Shown piece after piece: positions 52,437 to 60,645 of a DNA stretch of 64,000 nucleotides. The notes beneath the pieces are model-generated. The model made no database searches, was not told where the DNA came from, and was given only the letters and a program-made list of their open reading frames with translations. How positions within the stretch are numbered: position 1 is the first letter of the stretch; each line of letters starts with the position of its first letter. A program made the translations under genes and the position numbers. Source of the stretch: Planctomycetota bacterium (GTDB lineage Bacteria; Planctomycetota; Phycisphaerae; UBA1845; PWPN01); NCBI GenBank assembly GCA_022711465.1, contig JAKLEZ010000007.1:124001-188000 (forward strand). The letters are read 5' to 3'.

Positions 52437-53429
52437 CTAGAACCTGATGAGTACCGTACCCCAGGTCAAGCCACCGCCGAAGCCGGCCATCAACAGCCAT
52501 TCGCCCTTATGGATGCGGCCGTCCTGGACGGCTTCGGCAAGAGCGATGGGGATGGAGGCGGCCGACGTGTTGCCATACCGGTCGATGTTCACGGCCACCT
52601 TGCTGGCGGGCAGGCCGAGTTTCTCAACGGCGGATTCGATGATCCGAGCGTTGGACTGATGGGGGATGACCAGAGCGAGGTCGTCCATCTTGATTCTCGC
52701 TCGCTGGACTGCCTCCCGGATCACCTCCTGCATTTTGGTGACCGCGAACTTGTAGACCTCCCGCCCATTCATTTTCAGATAGTGGAGCCGATCGTCGACC
52801 GTCCGGGTCGAGGTTGGCAGCCATGAACCTCCGGCGGGCACGGTAATCAGTTCCGCGCCGCCGCCGTCGGCTCCCAGATGGAGATCATACACCCCGGTGA
52901 CCTTGTCGTCAGCAGGGCCGAGTACGGCCGCCCCCGCGCCGTCGCCGAGCAGGATACAGGTGCCGCGGTCCTGGAAGTCGGTGACGCGGGACATTGTCTC
53001 GGCTCCGATGATGAGTACCCGTTTGTAGGGGGATACGGTCATCATGCCGACGGCCGCGCTGAACGCGTAGATGAAACCGCTGCAGGCCGCGGAGAGATCG
53101 AAGGCTGGGATGTGCCGGCAACCGAGCTGGTGCTGGAGGAAGCAGGCGGTCGCCGGGATCGGGTAGGCCGGCGTACAGGTTGCCAGGATGATGAGATCCA
53201 GGTCCTCGGGTTGGCATGCAGCCGCGGTGAGGGCCGCTCGGGAGGCCTGAAGGGCCATCGTCAAGGTGTTCTCGTCTTCCGCGCAGATTCGCCGCTCGCG
53301 GATGCCGGTACGCGTAGTGATCCACTCGTCCGACGTATCGAGGATCTTCTCGAAGTCGGCGTTGGTCATGATCCGGCCGGGCAAGGCGTGGCCCACGCCC
53401 AAGATGGTGAACGGCAGTCGCTTAGCCAT
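52437..53429 (-). CDS. fabH: Beta-ketoacyl-ACP synthase III
   Basis: 330 residues. Catalytic Cys in DLSAACSGFIYA, His in VIPHQSNARI and Asn in YGNTSAASIP. The N-terminal ILGVGHALPGRIMTNADFEK and the TSDEWITTRTGI motif are typical. It starts fatty acid synthesis by condensing acetyl-CoA with malonyl-ACP. It follows plsX by 15 bases. Confidence 0.96.
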   Translation of the reverse strand: MAKRLPFTILGVGHALPGRIMTNADFEKILDTSDEWITTRTGIRERRICAEDENTLTMALQASRAALTAAACQPEDLDLIILATCTPAYPIPATACFLQHQLGCRHIPAFDLSAACSGFIYAFSAAVGMMTVSPYKRVLIIGAETMSRVTDFQDRGTCILLGDGAGAAVLGPADDKVTGVYDLHLGADGGGAELITVPAGGSWLPTSTRTVDDRLHYLKMNGREVYKFAVTKMQEVIREAVQRARIKMDDLALVIPHQSNARIIESAVEKLGLPASKVAVNIDRYGNTSAASIPIALAEAVQDGRIHKGEWLLMAGFGGGLTWGTVLIRF

Positions 53430-53444
53430 AGGTTGTTTGAAAGC

Positions 53445-54464
53445 TCACTTGGTTGTCTGGTTGGCGGCCGACTCCTTGGCCAGTTCCTCGGCGATGACGG
53501 TGTTCAGGTCATTGTCGAGGTACTCCGTGGCGACTCGGACCGCATTTCGAATCGCGACGTGGTCGCTCCGTCCGTGGCAGATGATGCACGTCCCATCAAC
53601 GCCGAGCAGGGGGGCGCCTCCGTATTCGGCGTAGTCGTGGTTAGCCCACACGCGTTTCACCACGGGCTCGAAACTCTTGGCTAATTCAGGACTGGCCAAG
53701 GCGATTTCCTTGGCAATCGTCTTGAAGAGGCCTTCGGCCAGACCTTCGATCAGCTTGAGAGTCACGTTTCCGACGAAGCCATCGCAGATGGCGACGTCGC
53801 AACTACCGCGGAACAGGTCTCGGCCCTCGACGTTGCCGACGAAGTTGATGATCTTACTCGTCCGCAGGCATTCATGGGCCTGTTGGACGAGGGAGGTGCC
53901 TTTGACCTCCTCTTCGCCGACCGAGAGCAGGCCGACCCGGGGGCGTTCGACCTTAAGCACGCACCGGGCATAGGCGCTGGCGGTGATGGCGTATTCCAGC
54001 AGGTGATGCGGCTTGGGTGTCAGATTGGCCCCGGCATCGCACAGTACGATGGGGCCGGTGAACGAGGGGATGACGACGGCAACGCCCGGGCGGGAAACGC
54101 CGGGCAGGAGCTTCATTCGGAGCTGGGTGGCGGCCGCGAATGCCCCGGTGTTCCCCGCGCTGATCACCGCCTGGAGCTTGCCTTCGGCCGCCATCCTGAC
54201 CATGCGGCAGATGGAGGAGTCCTTCTTTCCGCGGACTGCCTCCACGGGGTGTTCGTTCATCTCGATGACTTGGGTGGTGTGGACGATCTCGACCTTGGAT
54301 CTGGCGTGCGGGATCTCGGACCGCTCCAGCTCAGCTCGGATCGCATGCTCGTCTCCGATGAGTACAAGCTGGTGGCCGTTGAGCGTGGGAACTGCCTCAA
54401 GCGCTCCGCGCACGATTTCTTTCGGGGCGTAGTCCCCGCCCATCGCGTCAACGCCGATGTGCAT
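53445..54464 (-). CDS. plsX: Phosphate acyltransferase PlsX
   Basis: 339 residues. IGVDAMGGDYAPKEIVRGA at the start, SAGNTGAFAA and LLSVGEEEVKGTSLVQQAH are diagnostic. It makes acyl-phosphate from acyl-ACP for phospholipid synthesis. It lies four bases after rpmF, the classic rpmF-plsX-fab order. Confidence 0.97.
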   Translation of the reverse strand: MHIGVDAMGGDYAPKEIVRGALEAVPTLNGHQLVLIGDEHAIRAELERSEIPHARSKVEIVHTTQVIEMNEHPVEAVRGKKDSSICRMVRMAAEGKLQAVISAGNTGAFAAATQLRMKLLPGVSRPGVAVVIPSFTGPIVLCDAGANLTPKPHHLLEYAITASAYARCVLKVERPRVGLLSVGEEEVKGTSLVQQAHECLRTSKIINFVGNVEGRDLFRGSCDVAICDGFVGNVTLKLIEGLAEGLFKTIAKEIALASPELAKSFEPVVKRVWANHDYAEYGGAPLLGVDGTCIICHGRSDHVAIRNAVRVATEYLDNDLNTVIAEELAKESAANQTTK

Positions 54465-54468
54465 CGAC

Positions 54469-54654
54469 CTAGCTCTCCTCGGTCTTCAGCGGCAGGGCCA
54501 CCGTGCTGCTCACGTAGCCGCAGTTCTCGCACGCCCCGTGAGGCAGCTTGGCCACGCCGCACTTGGGGCACGCGACCAGGTTAGGCCGGGCCAAAGCGTG
54601 GTGCGATCGACGGATCCTCTTACGGGCTTTTGATGTTCGGGCAACAGGTAACAT
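54469..54654 (-). CDS. rpmF: 50S ribosomal protein L32
   Basis: 61 residues. The basic N-terminus (TSKARKRIRRSHHAL) is followed by the zinc ribbon CPKCGVAKLPHGACENCGY. It leads the fatty-acid operon. Its promoter lies about 190 bases upstream, and the leader contains a strong stem-loop. No DUF177 (YceD) gene precedes it here. Confidence 0.96.
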   Translation of the reverse strand: MLPVARTSKARKRIRRSHHALARPNLVACPKCGVAKLPHGACENCGYVSSTVALPLKTEES

Positions 54655-54784
54655 AGGGCATCCTACTCGTGACTCAACACGTCCATCCGCTTTGTGACCA
54701 GCGGTCAGGGAACCGACGGCACGGACCGCCTCGCCCCGCGATCCAGAGATCGCTCCTCCCCGGGGGCGGCCCGCACATCAGCGA

Positions 54785-54835
54785 GAGAGGCTTGCATTCT
54801 CAGCCACCCCGGGTGGCCGCTGATGCAAGCCTCTC
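54785..54835 (-). promoter_or_regulatory. Large stem-loop in the rpmF leader
   Basis: Perfect 13-base inverted arms, GAGAGGCTTGCAT (54785-54797) and ATGCAAGCCTCTC (54823-54835). The loop contains a further inverted repeat around GCCACC/GGTGGC. It begins about 8 bases after the predicted transcript start. No U-run follows on either strand, so it is unlikely to be a simple terminator; control of rpmF expression or transcript stability is possible. Confidence 0.6.
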
Positions 54836-54849
54836 CGTGTAAACCTTGT

Positions 54850-54878
54850 ACGTTAACGGCCTTAAGACAGGCTGTCAA
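54850..54878 (-). promoter_or_regulatory. Promoter of the rpmF-plsX-fab operon
   Basis: On the minus strand a consensus TTGACA, 17-base spacer and TAACGT. Predicted start near 54843, giving a leader of about 190 bases. Nothing else is supported in the 54655-55006 gap. Confidence 0.6.
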
Positions 54879-55006
54879 GTCGCCGGTCGCGGTAAAGCCG
54901 GCTCCGGTGGGGTGAGACCGGCCGGGTGGGCGTGATCCGGGATCGGCGGACCGTCTTCTCCCGGTTACGTCGGTTGTATCCTACTGCGGTTACAGAGGAT
55001 GCGCGT

Positions 55007-55669
55007 TCACTCCTGGGCTTTGCGGTCCTCGGCGAATCGCTGGTAGGCCTCGCAGCGGGTGGGGTTGCCGCAGCAGGCACTCTTGATGAACTCGAAGTAC
55101 ACGTCGCGGCTCATTCCGTATTCGGCACGCAACGGGCACTTGAGAGCGATCCGAGGTTTGGTCCTTGCTCCACCGCCCAGGATTTGCGAGTGGATGAAGA
55201 CCTGATTCCTGCCCGCAAAGCACTTCATGTGCTTATTGAGCTGGTTTTCGAGAACCGACAGGTTGCTGTTCAGCTCCTCGTCGGTGATAGGGCGGGGACC
55301 GGCCAGTTCGGAAGCCCGGCAGGCCATGGCGGCGTTGACCGCGTTGTTCAGTTCCTCAGTCGCCACCGGGGCTTCGTGCAAGCTCTTGGCGCCCAGTTTC
55401 ATCAGCATGGGCTGGTCGACGCCAGCGCCGGCGGAGAGGACCACCACCACCGGGGTCTTGAGCTGGTTCTCGCGGAGGTACTTGAGCAGACGAAGTCCAT
55501 CCCGCTTGGCCTGGTCGTGCCCGACGATGATGACGTCCGGTTTGACCTTGGGCATGGCCTTGACCCCGTTGAACAGGTTGTCGATGGCCATGAACTCGTG
55601 CCCGCTGACCATGCCGGCAAGGTGCCGAAGGGATGCGGTGTCATGGTGAATAACCAACAGCCGGGCCAC
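55007..55669 (-). CDS. Receiver-like protein lacking the phosphoacceptor, with Cys-rich C-terminus
   Basis: 220 residues. Residues 1-120 have the CheY-type order (LLVIHHD, KPDVIIVG, TPVVVVLSAG, KLGAKSLHEAP), but the phosphoacceptor Asp position is Gly50 and the conserved Lys near the end is replaced, so it is a pseudo-receiver. Residues ~125-220 form a separate region with CPLRAEYG and ACCGNPTRCEAYQRF, several Cys that could bind metal. No output domain was recognised. It lies upstream of rpmF on the same strand but is separated by a promoter. Confidence 0.75.
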   Translation of the reverse strand: MARLLVIHHDTASLRHLAGMVSGHEFMAIDNLFNGVKAMPKVKPDVIIVGHDQAKRDGLRLLKYLRENQLKTPVVVVLSAGAGVDQPMLMKLGAKSLHEAPVATEELNNAVNAAMACRASELAGPRPITDEELNSNLSVLENQLNKHMKCFAGRNQVFIHSQILGGGARTKPRIALKCPLRAEYGMSRDVYFEFIKSACCGNPTRCEAYQRFAEDRKAQE

Positions 55670-55774
55670 AATTTCCCTCCGATCGAGCCCTCGCGGTGAG
55701 AATCCGGTTCACATGCCGGATGGCATCCAGACACCGGGTGGAATCGATCCAGGCAAACCAACTACGCTCACCAA

Positions 55775-55803
55775 ATAGTACAAACCCATGACCGTCCCGG
55801 CAA
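55775..55803 (-). promoter_or_regulatory. Candidate promoter for the pseudo-receiver gene
   Basis: TTGCCG, a 17-base spacer and TACTAT on the minus strand, about 105-135 bases upstream of the ATG at 55669. The rest of 55670-56005 shows no supported gene. Confidence 0.4.
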
Positions 55804-56005
55804 CAGGGACGGGCTGGTGGGAATCGCCCGAGAAGTGGGTCGCGGCGCATTTCCTGCCGGTGGCCGCGTCCGGATCGCAGGGGAGCCGGCTCCAGCCGCG
55901 GAGCGGCCTGGACCGCCTTCCCGGGATCGTCCGATAGCATCTGGGGAGAGCGTTGGCAGACGAGACGTGATGGCTGAGTTCCGCGCGATCCCTGGAGATC
56001 TGACC

Positions 56006-56257
56006 ATGTCCCGAACTCGGTTTGGACACCCGGCACGGCGAGGCGGTTGGTGCCTGCTCTGTGCGGCGATGCTGGTGGGCACAATGGGCTTGAGCTGTGA
56101 CCAGCATGCGCAAGCGGTCTTTCGCCAAACGGCCGTGCCTGACATTGCCGCTGGCCTGACCAGCGCCTATGGTGGAACGTTCTTTGACGCGGTGGTGAAC
56201 GGGCTTTCCGCGGCCATCCTCAGCGCTGGTGACGCGTCGCGCGACTCCGACTCGTAG
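56006..56257 (+). CDS. Small exported or lipoprotein-like hypothetical protein
   Basis: 83 residues from ATG 56006, with GGAG eight bases upstream; the frame is open further upstream without a better start. A basic stretch and hydrophobic segment (GWCLLCAAMLVGTMGLSC) suggest a signal peptide, perhaps with a loose lipobox at the last Cys. The mature part is short and polar with FFDAVVNGLSAAIL. No family was recognised. Confidence 0.5.
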   Translation: MSRTRFGHPARRGGWCLLCAAMLVGTMGLSCDQHAQAVFRQTAVPDIAAGLTSAYGGTFFDAVVNGLSAAILSAGDASRDSDS

Positions 56258-56442
56258 GGACGCAGTGCAGGCGGGCCAGCCCAGGCCGAACGGCAACCAC
56301 TCCATGCATCCGCGGAATCCGATCGCTCCAAGAGAAAGCGCACCTATCGCGCCGTGCAAGGCCATTCCTGCGCATCGGGTGCCCGGGGCGAAAGCAGAGG
56401 GGCGCTCAGGCCGGGGTCACGCGGCGTGGCCGGAGACCGGTC

Positions 56443-57003
56443 CTACTGGGTCAGTCGCTCGATATACCTGCCTCGGGTGATCTTCATCTCGAGCATTCGG
56501 TGCCGCCGGCCGGTGGTGGAGAAGAACTTGACCTGTTCCCCGACGTGAACGAAGCCGTTGGCGAGGTAGCAGCGCACGGCCGGATCGTTGCGCGGGAAGA
56601 CCACCAGGCTGACGCTGCTGGCCTCACGTTCGACGAATGCCTCATCGAGCATGAGCCTGACGATCAGATGTCCCAGACCGACGCCGCGGAGTCCGGGGCG
56701 AATCAGGCAATGACCAAGCCACAGGTGGTCTCTGCTTGCGGGCATGGGGTTCAGTTCGAGGTATCCGCAAGGCTCGGCGGTGCCCTGACGGTAGAACAGC
56801 AGGGGGCAACCGTCGGCCCCCGGCCAGGCGATGACTTTCTCGGTGGTGAGCGGCGGCGCTGTCTTGGGGGCGAGCCAGAAGAGTTCATGATCATCGCGGA
56901 CCCAGGAGGCCACCAGCGCGGCGAACTGACGGTCAAAGTCGGCCAGCAGGTAGCGCCCGCTCCGGGTGCGTACGCTCGATTGGGTGGATACGGCGATGCT
57001 CAT
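56443..57003 (-). CDS. GNAT-family N-acetyltransferase
   Basis: 186 residues. The acetyl-CoA-binding motif A is LIRPGLRGVGLGHLIVRLML (R-x-x-G-x-G/A). Other parts are CGYLELNP before it and VVFPRNDPAVRCYLANGFVHVGE after, as in small-molecule or protein N-acetyltransferases. The substrate is unknown. It is divergent from the methyltransferase gene (107-base gap), and the two may share a control region. Confidence 0.88.
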   Translation of the reverse strand: MSIAVSTQSSVRTRSGRYLLADFDRQFAALVASWVRDDHELFWLAPKTAPPLTTEKVIAWPGADGCPLLFYRQGTAEPCGYLELNPMPASRDHLWLGHCLIRPGLRGVGLGHLIVRLMLDEAFVEREASSVSLVVFPRNDPAVRCYLANGFVHVGEQVKFFSTTGRRHRMLEMKITRGRYIERLTQ

Positions 57004-57110
57004 GTTCGGTCGCTCATGTCCCGACCCCGTCTGCTATGATAGCATCCGGTTCGCAGCCGACCAAGGCGAGAGCCGGGTGAGCATTGCATCGGCCGCGAGG
57101 ATCTTCGGGC

Positions 57111-57794
57111 ATGAGTGAATCGACGCAGGGTACGAGGTTCAGGGGTTACGAGACGCGGCGCGAGGTTTGGGTGATCGCCGGGCAGACGTTTGACCTGACC
57201 TGGCCGGCCGACATGGATGCCCTGCTGGACGCGCCGCGAACCCATCAGCGGTTCGATGGCGACGGGTACATGCCCTACTGGGCGCAGCCATGGCCGGGCG
57301 CGGTTCTCCTCACGGAGGCCGTCCTGGCTGGCGAGCGGGGGGCGGGGCGACCGGCCGTGGAGATCGGTTGTGGCGTGGGCTTGGTCAGTCTGGCAGCCGC
57401 CCGGGCGGGCTGGTCGGTGACGGCCAGCGACTATGACGAAGACGCTGTGGCGTTCGCCGCCCTGAACGCGGAGCGGAACGGTCTGGGGCTGGCCGGTGCG
57501 CGGATCATCGACTTTCGGCAGTCTTCAGATGCTCCGCCCTACGATCTGGTATTGGCCGCCGATCTGCTGTATGAACGGCGAAACGGCGAGCCGATCGCGC
57601 GCTGGGTCGCGTCTGCCCTGCGGCCTGGCGGTACCGCGCTGCTCAGCGATCCGAATCGGTCGGCGGCGGAGGGCTTCTCGGACCATGCGCGGGCCGCGGG
57701 GTTGGTGACGAGCTTGGTGGACGTAGAGACCATCGGCCCAGCCGGACTGGTCATCCGCGGTCGAATCTGGCGCCTGGGCTTATCCCTGATGTAG
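57111..57794 (+). CDS. Class I SAM-dependent methyltransferase (lysine-methyltransferase-like)
   Basis: 227 residues from ATG 57111. SAM motif I EIGCGVGLVSLAAARAG, motif II-like TASDYDEDAVAFAALNAERN and VLAADLLYERRN, in the order seen in the METTL/ETFB-lysine and PrmA-like group. N-terminal WPADMDALLDAP and YMPYWAQPWPGAVLL (a substrate-side W/P motif) support protein methylation. The target is unknown. Confidence 0.88.
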   Translation: MSESTQGTRFRGYETRREVWVIAGQTFDLTWPADMDALLDAPRTHQRFDGDGYMPYWAQPWPGAVLLTEAVLAGERGAGRPAVEIGCGVGLVSLAAARAGWSVTASDYDEDAVAFAALNAERNGLGLAGARIIDFRQSSDAPPYDLVLAADLLYERRNGEPIARWVASALRPGGTALLSDPNRSAAEGFSDHARAAGLVTSLVDVETIGPAGLVIRGRIWRLGLSLM

Positions 57795-58247
57795 AAATGG
57801 CCGGAGGAAGAAACGACCGTCCAGTCAGGTGCAGTTCCTTGACGAACAACGGCGGGCGGCATTCACCGCTTTCGACTCGCCGCGGGCGCGTGAGCGGATC
57901 GCCATGGCAGGAATGGCGGCCGCCACGGTGACGCAGATCAAGACCGCGGATGCAGCCTTCGACGAGCACGCCAGTGCCGCCGTACTCGAGCCGGGCAGAG
58001 GCGAGTCAGCTGACGCAGAGCCGGTATCCCGGCGAACCGCTGGGAGGCGCTCACCCGGCCGATGGCAGGTCTCCCTTCATCGAGCTCAGCGAGGGTTCCC
58101 TGAGCGTTGGTGAGCATTTGACAGCAAATCCGAACTCTTCTACTCTGTTGTTCCGCCTCAGAGACGCTGCGGTTGTGTGCGTTCGTGACGACGACGCGGT
58201 ACGCGCCGGGTCGCGTTCTCGGAGTCTTCCAGCGTAGGAGGAATCCG
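57795..58247. other. 453-base gap upstream of the NfeD/flotillin pair
   Basis: No gene is supported. It contains the promoter at 58118-58146. Open frames in it lack binding sites and recognisable products. Confidence 0.4.
58118..58146 (+). promoter_or_regulatory. Promoter of the NfeD-like/flotillin operon
   Basis: A consensus TTGACA, 17-base spacer and TACTCT, about 100-130 bases before the ATG at 58248. A stress-type regulator is not visible. Confidence 0.6.
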
Positions 58248-58874
58248 ATGTGGGAGACCATTAGTCAGACCCCGGGGGCCACATTTTTCCTTTGGGTGGC
58301 CCTGGGGAGCACGGTTCTATTCACGCTGAAGCTGAGTCTCTCGCTGCTCGGCGGGGGGCATGGCGACATGGATGCCGGCCTCGACGCCGGCGGCGATGCG
58401 ACGCACATGGATGGCCCGAGTGGCGACGCTCACGGTGACACTCCGGGGCATCACGGAAGCGGGGCGGCTTTCGCCCTCCTGTCGGTTCAGTCTGTTCTGG
58501 CATTCCTTATGGGCATGGGCTGGTCGGGCCTGGCGGCTCGGGTGGAATGGCAGTGGCCGACGCTGCCGACGCTGCTGGTGTCCGGCCTCTTCGGTTTCTC
58601 GATGATGGTGATGACTTCCTACCTGACATTCCAGCTCCGGCGACTCAACCGGGAGATTCCCGTTGACTTCGAGTCCTGTGTGGGGTCGGTGGGGAGGGTG
58701 TACTTAACCGTTCCAGCCCAGGGAAGGGGACGAGGGCAAGTGGAGGTGACGGTAAGCGGCCGGCTGAGGATTCTCCCGGCATCCAGCACGGGGGACGCAA
58801 TCCCGGCCTTTGCCTCGGTGACCGTCATGCGGGTGGAGTCCGACGGCACGCTCTTGGTGGCGCCGTGTTCGTGA
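58248..58874 (+). CDS. NfeD/YuaF-like membrane protein (flotillin partner)
   Basis: 208 residues from ATG 58248, with GGAGG upstream. About three membrane helices (~15-35, ~75-95, ~100-125) separated by a His/Asp/Gly-rich loop (~40-70), then a C-terminal OB-like beta domain (GSVGRVYLTVPAQGRGRGQVEVT, FASVTVMRVESDGTLLV). Bacterial NfeD/YuaF proteins accompany flotillins in membrane microdomains. Its last bases overlap the possible GTG start of the flotillin gene. Confidence 0.85.
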   Translation: MWETISQTPGATFFLWVALGSTVLFTLKLSLSLLGGGHGDMDAGLDAGGDATHMDGPSGDAHGDTPGHHGSGAAFALLSVQSVLAFLMGMGWSGLAARVEWQWPTLPTLLVSGLFGFSMMVMTSYLTFQLRRLNREIPVDFESCVGSVGRVYLTVPAQGRGRGQVEVTVSGRLRILPASSTGDAIPAFASVTVMRVESDGTLLVAPCS

Positions 58875-58900
58875 GGGCAGACGGGTTGGAGGATGTGTTC

Positions 58901-60490
58901 ATGATGCCGGACATGTTGGCTCAGTTGGCGGATTTGGAGTGGCTCAGCACGGCGGCTTTCGTCATGGTGCCGTGCCTGATCCTGTTTTTTTTCTTCGTGT
59001 TCCTCGTGAAGCAGTACCGTCGCTGCCCCTCGAACCGCATTCTGGTGGTCTACGGCCGGGTCGCCGGGGCCCGGGCGGCCAAATGCATCCACGGGGGTGG
59101 CATCTTCGTGGTGCCGCTGTTCCAGGACTATGCCTACTTGTCGCTGGAGCCGCTGACGATTGACATTGAATTGGGGGGCGCCCTATCCAAGCGGAACATC
59201 CGGGTCAACGTTCCCTCGACGTTCACCATCGGCATCGCGACCCAGCCGGAGATCATGAACAACGCCGCGGAGCGTCTGCTGGGCCTTCCGGAACAGGACA
59301 TCAATACCAAGGCTCGCGACATCATCCTCGGCCAGCTGCGACTGGTCATCGCCACGCTGTCCATCGAGGAGATCAACCAGGATCGCGAGAAGTTCCTGGA
59401 TTTGGTGAACAAAAATGTGAACTTCGAGCTCAACAAGGTTGGGCTCGAAGTGATCAACGTGAACATACGCGACATCACCGATGAGTCGGGCTACATCGAG
59501 GCGATCGGCAAGAAAGCGGCGGCCGAAGCCATCCAGCAGGCCAAGGTCGAGGTTGCCCAGCAGGAGCGAATGGGTGCGATCGGCGAGGCGACGGCCAGCC
59601 GGGAGCGCGAAGTCAGCGTGGCCGAGCAGTTTGCCGCGTCGCAGTCCGGGCAGAAGCAGGCTGAACGCGACCGCCGCATTGCGGTGGCCAAGTTCGAGGC
59701 CGAAGGGGTGGCCGGCGAGGCCGCCGCCTTGCGAGAGAAGGAAATTGCCCAGGCCGAGCAGCGGGCCAAGGCCACCCAGGGCCAGAAGCAGGCAGAGGCC
59801 GAGCAGCGCGTGCGGGTGGCCGCCCTCGAGGCCGAGGCCGTCAAGGGCGAGAACGAGAGCAAGGCTCAGATCGCCGCCTACGAAGCCACGCTGCAGGAAC
59901 GGCAGGCCGAAGCCCGACGGCGCGGCGGGACGGCGTCGGCCAAGGCGACCGCAGACGTCCTGCTGGCCGAGAAGGAGCAGGAAGTCGCCCGCCTGGAGAA
60001 GGGCGAGGTCGCTCAGAAGGAAATCGACAAGCGCAAGGTCGAGATCGAGGCCGAGGCCGAAGCGGAACGGCAGCGGCGAATTGCCAAGGGCGCGGCGGAT
60101 GCCATCCTGGCTCGGTATACGGCCGAGGCTCAGGGCGTGCAGCGCGTGCTTGAAGCCAAGGCCCAGGGTTACCAGCAACTCCTCAAGATCTGCGGCCAGA
60201 AGCCTGAACTCGCCCCGACCCTGCTCCTGGTCGAGAAGTTGCCCGAACTGGTGGCCGAGCAGGTCAAGGCCATTCAGAACCTCCGCATCGACAAGATCAC
60301 GGTCTGGGACAGCGGCTCGGAGAGCGCCGCCGGAGGCAGTTCGACGGCCGGATTCCTCAAGAGCCTCATCGGTTCACTGCCACCGATTCATGATCTGGCC
60401 CGTCAGGCGGGGGTCAAGCTGCCCGACGTGTTCGGCCAAGTCGCCGACAGTCACGGCCAAGGCACGTCGCCGGCCGATCCGCACAAGTGA
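58901..60490 (+). CDS. Flotillin-like SPFH-domain protein
   Basis: 529 residues from ATG 58901 (GGAGG eight bases upstream); GTG at 58865 is an alternative. N-terminal membrane helix (~16-40, LILFFFFVFLV), SPFH domain (~45-220), then a long Ala/Glu/Lys/Gln-rich coiled coil (~220-430) with the repeated AEA/EKE pattern typical of flotillins, and a C-terminal region with LLLVEKLPELVAEQV. Flotillins scaffold membrane microdomains. It is encoded right after its NfeD-like partner, as with YuaF/YuaG in Bacillus. Confidence 0.93.
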   Translation: MMPDMLAQLADLEWLSTAAFVMVPCLILFFFFVFLVKQYRRCPSNRILVVYGRVAGARAAKCIHGGGIFVVPLFQDYAYLSLEPLTIDIELGGALSKRNIRVNVPSTFTIGIATQPEIMNNAAERLLGLPEQDINTKARDIILGQLRLVIATLSIEEINQDREKFLDLVNKNVNFELNKVGLEVINVNIRDITDESGYIEAIGKKAAAEAIQQAKVEVAQQERMGAIGEATASREREVSVAEQFAASQSGQKQAERDRRIAVAKFEAEGVAGEAAALREKEIAQAEQRAKATQGQKQAEAEQRVRVAALEAEAVKGENESKAQIAAYEATLQERQAEARRRGGTASAKATADVLLAEKEQEVARLEKGEVAQKEIDKRKVEIEAEAEAERQRRIAKGAADAILARYTAEAQGVQRVLEAKAQGYQQLLKICGQKPELAPTLLLVEKLPELVAEQVKAIQNLRIDKITVWDSGSESAAGGSSTAGFLKSLIGSLPPIHDLARQAGVKLPDVFGQVADSHGQGTSPADPHK

Positions 60491-60645
60491 TCACCGCAAG
60501 GATTGCAGGGTGAAACCGCTTGGGTTACAGTGCCCGCGATGGAACTGCCGTTCGGGAGCACGGCGGCCCGGCGAGGGACCAGCCCGGTTGCGAGGGCACG
60601 GGCAACGCGCCACTGGGGCCCCGAACTTCATTGCAGGGAGCGGTC

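Noticed and set aside
54785..54835. Intrinsic terminator for the pseudo-receiver gene
   Set aside because: Neither strand has a T-run after the stem, and the stem lies just downstream of the rpmF promoter.
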